Positions 6,588 to 11,374 of a DNA stretch of 11,374 nucleotides are shown here, one piece after another. The position numbers and the translations under genes are program-made. Origin of the DNA: JAVBQJ01 sp045532655 (lineage in GTDB: Bacteria > Verrucomicrobiota > Lentisphaeria > Victivallales > Victivallaceae); assembly GCA_045532655.1 (NCBI GenBank), contig JAZSGI010000017.1:1-11374 (forward strand). Direction: 5' to 3'. The notes below the pieces were generated by a model that was not told the origin of the DNA, made no database searches, and saw only the letters and a program-made list of their open reading frames with translations. How positions within the stretch are numbered: position 1 is the stretch's first letter; each line of letters begins with the position of its first letter.

Positions 6588-7645
6588 TGAAAATCACTGA
6601 TGACTTCCACCGGGTTTTCATTGGCAGTGGCAACGACTTTGCCCACCTGAGCAGCGTAGAACCCGCAATCAGCAGCGATCTTCACAGCCTTTTCTGCATC
6701 TGCTTCCGGCACAAACCATACCATACCAACACCCATGTTGAAGACACGGTATGCCTCCACTGCCGAGATGCCGCCTTTTTTGACCAGGAAGTCAAAAATA
6801 GCGGGACGGGGGAAGCCCCTGACATCAAATTCAACACCGATACCTTCCGGCAGGATGCGGGGGACATTGTCATAAAGACCGCCGCCTGTGATGTGACTGA
6901 TGCCGTCAAGGGCAATGCCCTCTGCCAAAGCCTTGCGGATAGCCGGCCAGTAACAGATATGGGTGGCAAGGAGAGCATCGGCAATGGATTCGCCCAGCTC
7001 TTCCGGGACATCGTTCACATCCAGTCCGAGATCCTTGAAAATAATCTTGCGGGCAAGACTGAAGCCATTGGTGTGCAAACCGCTTGATTTCAAGCCGACA
7101 GCCACATGTCCGGGAGCGATCTTTTCGCCGGTGATGATCTGTGATTTTTCCACAATACCGGTGATGACACCGACCAGATCAAAGTCATCGCCATACATTC
7201 CCGGCATTTCGGCTGTTTCGCCGCCCAGCAGAGCGCATCCGGCATTGATACAGGCATCTGCGACACCGGAGAGAACAGCTTCATAAACATCGCCCCTGAG
7301 TTTGCCGGTACCGATATAATCAAGGAAATAAACAGGTTCGGCACCCTGTACGGCAATGTCGTTGACACAATGATTGACGATATCGTGGCCGACGCCGTCA
7401 AATTTACCGGCTTTCATAGCGACTTCAAGTTTGGTTCCCACACCATCGATACTGGAAACCATTACAGGTTCTTTGTATTTGGCAAGGTCGATGGCAAAAA
7501 GTCCGCCGAAACCGCCGATGGGGGCAAGCATTTCAGGCCGTTTTGCCTTGGCAAGTTTACCTTTCAATCCGCCGAGCAGTTTTTGTGCCAGATCGATATC
7601 CACACCTGCAGCTTTATATGCATCACTTTTAACAACAGTAGCCAT
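6584..7645 (-). CDS. purM: Phosphoribosylformylglycinamidine cyclo-ligase PurM (AIR synthetase, 353 aa)
   Basis: PurM closes the imidazole ring of aminoimidazole ribonucleotide from FGAM with ATP, the fifth step of de novo purine synthesis, in the cytoplasm. Family blocks are clear: SSIDGVGTKLEVA at 64-76, GHDIVNHCVNDIAVQGAEP at 86-104, the LDYIGTGKL segment at 108-116 and GGETAEMPGMY at 141-151. Length matches the usual 345-350 residues. The start ATG at 7645 is preceded by GGAGG (7650-7654) four bases upstream. An earlier in-frame TTG at 7666 is rejected because it ignores this site and overlaps the leuS stop. The gene begins 22 bases after leuS and ends in a 4-base overlap with the transporter gene, so it is an internal operon gene. 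No other purine gene is adjacent, apart from the distant PurN-like protein on the opposite strand. Confidence 0.97.
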   Translation of the reverse strand: MATVVKSDAYKAAGVDIDLAQKLLGGLKGKLAKAKRPEMLAPIGGFGGLFAIDLAKYKEPVMVSSIDGVGTKLEVAMKAGKFDGVGHDIVNHCVNDIAVQGAEPVYFLDYIGTGKLRGDVYEAVLSGVADACINAGCALLGGETAEMPGMYGDDFDLVGVITGIVEKSQIITGEKIAPGHVAVGLKSSGLHTNGFSLARKIIFKDLGLDVNDVPEELGESIADALLATHICYWPAIRKALAEGIALDGISHITGGGLYDNVPRILPEGIGVEFDVRGFPRPAIFDFLVKKGGISAVEAYRVFNMGVGMVWFVPEADAEKAVKIAADCGFYAAQVGKVVATANENPVEVISDFQ

Positions 7646-7667
7646 AATTCCTCCGTAAAAATTCAAT
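7646..7667 (-). promoter_or_regulatory. leuS-purM intergenic spacer with strong purM ribosome-binding site
   Basis: The 22-base spacer between the leuS stop and the purM ATG contains GGAGG at 7650-7654 (minus strand), four bases before the start codon. It decides the purM start and leaves no room for a terminator or promoter, supporting co-transcription of leuS and purM. Confidence 0.85.
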
Positions 7668-10229
7668 TCAGTTTGCGACGATATTCACAAGTTTGCCATT
7701 GCGGGCAATAATAACTTTGCGTACAGTTTTGCCTGCAACAGCAGCAGCAACAGCCTCATCGGCCAATGCAAGAGCCTTCCACTCATCATCAGTGCCGTTT
7801 GCGGGCATCATAACACGGCTCTTGGGCTTACCGAGCAGCTGTATAAGCACTTCGACTTTGTCCTCGGTCAGGAATTTTTCATCCCATTCCGGCCATGGTT
7901 CATAAGCGATCGTGTTGTTGTGGCCAAGCATTTCCCAGAGTTCTTCACCCACATGCGGGGCAAAAACAGCCAGCATCTGCACAAAATTTTCTGCCGCTTT
8001 TCTCGGCATATCAGCGGATTTTGTAAATTCATTCACAAAGACCATCAATGCGCTTATGGCGGTGTTGAAAGAAAGGGTGTCGAGATCGGCAGTAACTTTC
8101 TTGATGGCGGCATGAAGTACTTTTGCTTCTTCCGGAGTACACTCCCTGTCGACGATCTCATTGTCTGCAATAAGCCTCCATGAACGTTTGACGAAGCGGA
8201 AGACTCCCTCCACGCCGCGTGTATTCCACGGTTTTGTTGCTTCCAGCGGGCCCATGAACATTTCATAAAGGCGCATACTGTCTGCACCGTAGGCGGCGAT
8301 CACTTCATCCGGATTGACCACATTGCGGAGGCTCTTGGACATCTTTGCCGGGAATTCCACGAGTTTTGCGCCGTCAGAGGTGCGGATGGGGCCTTCAGGG
8401 GTGAATTCCACCTGATCATTGGGGACGAGCACGCCACGGGGATCTTTGTAGGAAGTTCCGAGGATCATTCCCTGATTCACCAGTTTCTGGAAGGGTTCGT
8501 CAGTGGAAACAAGTCCGAGATCAAAGAGAACCTTGTGCCAGAAACGGGCATAAAGGAGGTGAAGTACGGCGTGTTCTGCGCCCCCTACATACAAATCCAC
8601 GGGCATCCAGTATTTTTCCAGTTCAGGATCCCAGCTTTTCAACGGATTTTTGGGATCGATGTAACGGAGGTAATACCAGCATGAACCTGCCCACTGGGGC
8701 ATTGTGTTGGTTTCACGTCTGCCTTTGCGGCCGGTGGCTTTGTCCACATAATTGCACCACTCTTCTGCTCTTGCCAGCGGCGGTGCGCCATCACCGGAAG
8801 GTTTGAAATCAGTCATTTCGGGAAGTGCCACCGGGAGTTCGTTTTCGTCCACAAGTTCCACAGAACCGTCTTCGTAATGGATGATGGGGAAGGGTTCACC
8901 CCAGTAACGCTGACGGCTGAAGAGCCAGTCACGGAGTTTGTAGCGGACTGCTCCTTTGCCCTGTCCGCGATTTTCCAGCCACTTGATGGCCGCAGGCTTG
9001 GATTCTTCAACAGTCATCCCGTTGAGTTCCAGTCCTTCAGCGTTGGCACTTGCGATCATGGCACCTTCGCCTGTCCAGCAGGCTTTGCCGGCGAGAACAG
9101 CATCGATATCAACGCCTTCAGCTTTGGCAAGTTCGGGATCCGGAGAGATGATGCATTTGATGGGGAGACCGAATTTTTCGGCAAATTCAAAGTCACGGGT
9201 GTCATGTGCCGGTACTGCCATGATCGCTCCGGTACCGTAACTGGCAAGAACATAGTCAGCGATCCAGATGGGCAGTTTGTCGCCGTTTACGGGGTTGACC
9301 GCATAGGCTCCGGTGAATGCACCGGTTTTTTCGGTGGCAAGTTCTGTGCGTTCCAGATCGCTCTTGTTTGCGGCTTCTTTTTGATAAGCCTCTACAGCTG
9401 CAAGACATTCCGGAGCGGTGATTTCCTTCACAAGTTTGTGTTCCGGTGAAAGGACAACGTAGGTTGCACCGAAAAGAGTATCGGGACGGGTGGTGTAAAC
9501 AGTTACTGTTCTGTCAGTGCCGTCGATGGCAAAGTCCACCAGTGCGCCGGTGGATTTGCCGATCCAGTTGCGCTGCATTTCTTTGACGCCCTCGGGCCAG
9601 TCAAGTTTATCAAGCCCCTCCAGCAGACGTTCAGCATATTCAGTGATTTTCAGCATCCACTGTTTCATGGGACGGCGGTACACGGGGTGGTTGCCGCGTT
9701 CACTTCTGCCGTCGATAACTTCCTCGTTGGCAAGAACAGTACCCAGTGCCGGACACCAGTTTACTGCAACTTCGTCAAGATAAGCAAGACCTTTCTTGTG
9801 GAGCTGCATAAAGATCCACTGTGTCCACTTGAAATATTCGGGGCTGGTGGTATCGATTTCCCTGTCCCAGTCGTAACTGAACCCCAGAGCCTTGATCTGG
9901 CTGCGGAAACGGTTGACATTTTTTTCGGTGGTGACTGCCGGATGTGTACCTGTTTCGACAGCGTACTGTTCTGCAGGCAATCCGAAAGCATCCCAGCCCA
10001 TGGGGTGAAGAACATTGTACCCGCGCATCCGCAGATAGCGGCAGTAAATATCTGTTGCAGTATACCCTTCGGGGTGTCCGACATGCAGACCGGCGCCGGA
10101 TGGATAGGGGAACATATCCAACACATAACGCTTGGGTTTGGAGAAATCATTTTCGGCTTTGAAGGTCTTGTTGACCTCCCAGTAATTCTGCCATTTTTTT
10201 TCAATGGCACTGAAATCATATTCCTTCAT
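7668..10229 (-). CDS. leuS: Leucyl-tRNA synthetase LeuS (853 aa)
   Basis: LeuS charges tRNA-Leu with leucine. It is a class I synthetase with a Rossmann catalytic core and a CP1 editing domain that hydrolyses mischarged tRNA. The sequence shows MFPYPSGAGLHVGHPEGY at 39-56 with the HIGH signature as HVGH (49-52) and LHPMGWDAFGLPAEQYAVE in the next block. The editing domain has TTRPDTLFGATYVVL and the universal AVPAHDTRDFEFA. KMSKS is at 629-633, followed by the tRNA-binding helical and C-terminal domains. Length is typical of bacterial LeuS (about 860), so the gene looks complete and intact. The ATG at 10229 is preceded by GGAAGG (10236-10241) with six-base spacing. It is the first gene of the minus-strand operon leuS-purM-transporter-acyltransferase-tilS. 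The leader is too short to hold a T-box riboswitch. Confidence 0.98.
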   Translation of the reverse strand: MKEYDFSAIEKKWQNYWEVNKTFKAENDFSKPKRYVLDMFPYPSGAGLHVGHPEGYTATDIYCRYLRMRGYNVLHPMGWDAFGLPAEQYAVETGTHPAVTTEKNVNRFRSQIKALGFSYDWDREIDTTSPEYFKWTQWIFMQLHKKGLAYLDEVAVNWCPALGTVLANEEVIDGRSERGNHPVYRRPMKQWMLKITEYAERLLEGLDKLDWPEGVKEMQRNWIGKSTGALVDFAIDGTDRTVTVYTTRPDTLFGATYVVLSPEHKLVKEITAPECLAAVEAYQKEAANKSDLERTELATEKTGAFTGAYAVNPVNGDKLPIWIADYVLASYGTGAIMAVPAHDTRDFEFAEKFGLPIKCIISPDPELAKAEGVDIDAVLAGKACWTGEGAMIASANAEGLELNGMTVEESKPAAIKWLENRGQGKGAVRYKLRDWLFSRQRYWGEPFPIIHYEDGSVELVDENELPVALPEMTDFKPSGDGAPPLARAEEWCNYVDKATGRKGRRETNTMPQWAGSCWYYLRYIDPKNPLKSWDPELEKYWMPVDLYVGGAEHAVLHLLYARFWHKVLFDLGLVSTDEPFQKLVNQGMILGTSYKDPRGVLVPNDQVEFTPEGPIRTSDGAKLVEFPAKMSKSLRNVVNPDEVIAAYGADSMRLYEMFMGPLEATKPWNTRGVEGVFRFVKRSWRLIADNEIVDRECTPEEAKVLHAAIKKVTADLDTLSFNTAISALMVFVNEFTKSADMPRKAAENFVQMLAVFAPHVGEELWEMLGHNNTIAYEPWPEWDEKFLTEDKVEVLIQLLGKPKSRVMMPANGTDDEWKALALADEAVAAAVAGKTVRKVIIARNGKLVNIVAN

Positions 10230-10235
10230 TGATAA

Positions 10236-10241
10236 CCTTCC
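10236..10241 (-). promoter_or_regulatory. leuS ribosome-binding site
   Basis: GGAAGG on the minus strand lies six bases before the leuS ATG at 10229, a good Shine-Dalgarno match that supports this start. Confidence 0.75.
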
Positions 10242-10249
10242 GGTGTTTG

Positions 10250-10261
10250 ATTGATATCAAT
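10250..10261. promoter_or_regulatory. 12-base perfect palindrome in the leuS leader
   Basis: ATTGATATCAAT is a perfect palindrome lying between the leuS ribosome-binding site and its predicted promoter. It could be an operator for a dimeric regulator. The region is AT-rich, where short palindromes also arise by chance, so this is a weak call. Confidence 0.3.
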
Positions 10262-10280
10262 ATATTCTTCTATATACTAT

Positions 10281-10309
10281 AATGTAATCGTATTTTGGTG
10301 ATTTTTCAA
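10281..10309 (-). promoter_or_regulatory. Predicted sigma-70 type promoter of the leuS operon
   Basis: On the minus strand a -35 box TTGAAA (10304-10309, five of six consensus bases) is followed after exactly 17 bases by TACATT (10281-10286, four of six). An alternative -10, TATAGT, overlaps at 10276-10281. Transcription would begin around 10270-10275, giving a leader of about 40-45 bases before leuS. The prediction rests on sequence alone, assuming a standard housekeeping sigma factor. Confidence 0.5.
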
Positions 10310-10400
10310 GTTATATAACGGTTTCTCCCGGTCTTTTTCGCAGATAAAGTCCATTATTCCGCCGCTGCCGCAAAAAAATCAATGTATTTTATTCTTTGCA

Positions 10401-10435
10401 GTGGAAAATTCCTTAAGTAAGTGGTAAATTATTCC
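10401..10435 (+). repeat. Imperfect direct repeat upstream of the SGNH hydrolase gene
   Basis: GTGGAAAATTCC (10401-10412) recurs in imperfect form as GTGGTAAATT (10421-10430), which is followed by ATTCC. The two GTGG starts are 20 bases apart, close to two helical turns. The pair sits 66-95 bases before the start codon at 10496, where an activator or repressor site or a promoter could lie. A weak -35/-10 pair (TGGAAA at 10402, TAAATT at 10425, 17-base spacing) overlaps it. Chance cannot be excluded. Confidence 0.3.
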
Positions 10436-10457
10436 CCGGTACGATTACAGTTACAGA

Positions 10458-10471
10458 CCGCTTTTGAGCGG
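10458..10471 (+). promoter_or_regulatory. Small GC-rich hairpin in the leader of the SGNH hydrolase gene
   Basis: CCGCT and AGCGG form a perfect 5-pair stem with a TTTG loop, ending 8 bases before the AAGGAG ribosome-binding site. It is too small, and lacks a T tract, to be a terminator. It might influence mRNA stability or translation of the following gene. Confidence 0.3.
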
Positions 10472-10479
10472 CAGAAAAC

Positions 10480-10485
10480 AAGGAG
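10480..10485 (+). promoter_or_regulatory. Ribosome-binding site of the SGNH hydrolase gene
   Basis: AAGGAG lies 10 bases before the ATG at 10496, a strong Shine-Dalgarno match that fixes the start of this gene, whose stop lies outside the window. Confidence 0.75.
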
Positions 10486-10495
10486 ATATTTAGTT

Positions 10496-11374
10496 ATGGC
10501 AACTGTTGAGATCATAGGTCAGTGGCAATTGACTGTTGATGGCAGAACTGTGGAGGTGATGCCGCCGGAAATAATGACTGTTTCGGACGAGAAATACCGC
10601 AACATCCCTGTTGCCCAAGAGGGATTTTCCTGGAACATGGGTATCGCTCTCAACGGGGTTGAAGCCTGCGGATGTTCTTCCTACAATGCACTCTGTCCGA
10701 ATACTGTACAGGTGCGCTCACTCAGCGGCAAACTCTTTGCGCCCGGAATTGATTACAAGCTGGAACCCTATTGGGGCAGGATCGGCAGAACAGAAAACAG
10801 TGCTATCGGCGAAAATACTTCTGTGCGTATAAGTTATAAGTGGATACCTATGCGTATAGACAGTGTTTTTCAGGACAGTGCAGGCAATCTGCGTTATGCC
10901 ATGGGTGTCAGCAAGGCATGGTGTCCGCCCATTCCCGAAGCCGCCCCCGGCGAGATCAGACTGGTGAATATTTATACTGACTGCCAAACCGACAGATTGC
11001 GTGATGAAAATATTTTCCCTGTCATTGAGGCTGAACTGCCCACGTTCCTTGACCCCCGTATGCCGGGCAGGATCAGCAGGACGCTTGCCAAACTCCGCAA
11101 CGGCGGCAAGGTGCGTATTCTTGCCTGGGGCGACAGCGTGACCGAGTGTGTCTATATGCCTGCCCGCAACCAGTGGCAGCAGATACTGGTTCGGAAACTT
11201 GCCAGGGCTTTCCCGAAAGCGGAGATAGAACTTATTTCCAACGGCTGGGGCGGCAGAGCAACTTCAACATTTTTTGAGGTTCCCTCCGGCGACATCCATA
11301 ATTTTCAGGAAACAGTTGCAGATGTGGAGGCTGATCTGGTCATAAGTGAATTTATCAATGACTGCGGTCTGCCG
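10496..11374 (+). CDS. SGNH/GDSL-type hydrolase, 5' part (293 residues visible)
   Basis: The frame is open from the ATG at 10496 to the window end, so the 3' end is missing. From residue 205 the sequence enters an SGNH hydrolase (esterase/lipase/acetylxylan esterase superfamily) core. VRILAWGDSVTE at 206-217 is block I with nucleophile Ser214; SNGWGGRATST at 248-258 carries the block II Gly and Asn; ADLVISEFINDCG at 279-291 is block III with the oxyanion-hole Asn288. The catalytic Asp-x-x-His block must lie beyond the window. Residues 1-200 form a strand-rich domain of unknown role, resembling the N-terminal beta-sandwich found in some carbohydrate esterases. No signal peptide or membrane segment is visible, so a cytoplasmic location is likely unless an unusual export route is used. 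A role in deacylating sugars or oligosaccharides is plausible but inferred. It is transcribed divergently from leuS. Confidence 0.87.
   Translation, partial: MATVEIIGQWQLTVDGRTVEVMPPEIMTVSDEKYRNIPVAQEGFSWNMGIALNGVEACGCSSYNALCPNTVQVRSLSGKLFAPGIDYKLEPYWGRIGRTENSAIGENTSVRISYKWIPMRIDSVFQDSAGNLRYAMGVSKAWCPPIPEAAPGEIRLVNIYTDCQTDRLRDENIFPVIEAELPTFLDPRMPGRISRTLAKLRNGGKVRILAWGDSVTECVYMPARNQWQQILVRKLARAFPKAEIELISNGWGGRATSTFFEVPSGDIHNFQETVADVEADLVISEFINDCGLP

Noticed and set aside
8877..9449. Plus-strand open frame of 190 codons inside leuS, and similar ones at 9687-10232 and 5842-6354
   Set aside because: All are antisense to well-supported genes and show no independent start signal or domain.
10230..10280. 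T-box or other leucine-responsive leader for leuS
   Set aside because: The predicted leader is only about 45 bases, with no specifier stem, T-box sequence or leader peptide.
1..11374. Search for a defence system, CRISPR array, insertion sequence, prophage or toxin-antitoxin pair
   Set aside because: There are no repeat-spacer arrays, transposase motifs, terminal inverted repeats or small paired ORFs. Coding density and gene content are ordinary chromosomal.
1..11374. Frequent TTCCGG and TGCCGG hexamers on both strands
   Set aside because: They fall mainly inside codons for Gly, Ala, Pro and Ser with the same preference in all genes, so they look like codon bias and not a dispersed signal sequence.

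Overview
This window reads as compact bacterial chromosomal DNA of roughly balanced base composition. It holds eight protein-coding genes, of which two are cut by the window edges, and no RNA genes, insertion sequences, CRISPR arrays or prophage genes that I can support. The mix is a Na+-pumping decarboxylase beta subunit, a PurN-like formyltransferase, an AlgX/AlgJ-type SGNH protein, a TerB/AI-2E transporter fusion and a two-domain cytoplasmic SGNH hydrolase. Together with the protein style, this suggests an anaerobic or gut-type member of the PVC group, perhaps Lentisphaerota. That placement is an impression from gene content and was not tested.

Left part, plus strand. The 3' end of a Na+-translocating decarboxylase beta subunit (oadB/gcdB/mmdB family) stops at 259 and is followed by a strong intrinsic terminator (289-322). 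A formyltransferase-fold protein with PurN-like catalytic residues (332-1219) starts only 9 bases after that terminator. It is followed after 46 bases by a membrane-anchored SGNH/AlgX-like probable polysaccharide O-acetyltransferase (1266-2624).

Middle and right part, minus strand. A tightly packed five-gene cluster is read right to left: leuS (leucyl-tRNA synthetase), purM (purine synthesis), a 618-residue TerB-like/AI-2E transporter fusion, a PlsC-like acyltransferase with altered motifs, and tilS (tRNA-Ile lysidine synthetase). Gaps are 22 bases or less, or the genes overlap (4 bases at purM/transporter, 14 bases at acyltransferase/tilS), so this looks like one operon driven from a promoter in the 266-base gap at 10230-10495. 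The operon combines translation accuracy (leuS, tilS), purine synthesis and membrane functions. Its last gene, tilS, runs tail-to-tail into the AlgX-like gene with a 50-base coding overlap and no room for a dedicated terminator.

Right end, plus strand. Divergent from leuS, an SGNH/GDSL-type hydrolase with an N-terminal domain of about 200 residues and no signal peptide starts at 10496 behind a good Shine-Dalgarno site and runs off the window.

I see no convincing new multi-gene defence or mobile system. The most notable items are the TerB/AI-2E fusion, the formyltransferase of uncertain acceptor next to an AlgX-like protein without an MBOAT partner in view, and the PlsC-like enzyme with HX4E and FPQGTR in place of the usual acidic-residue motifs.
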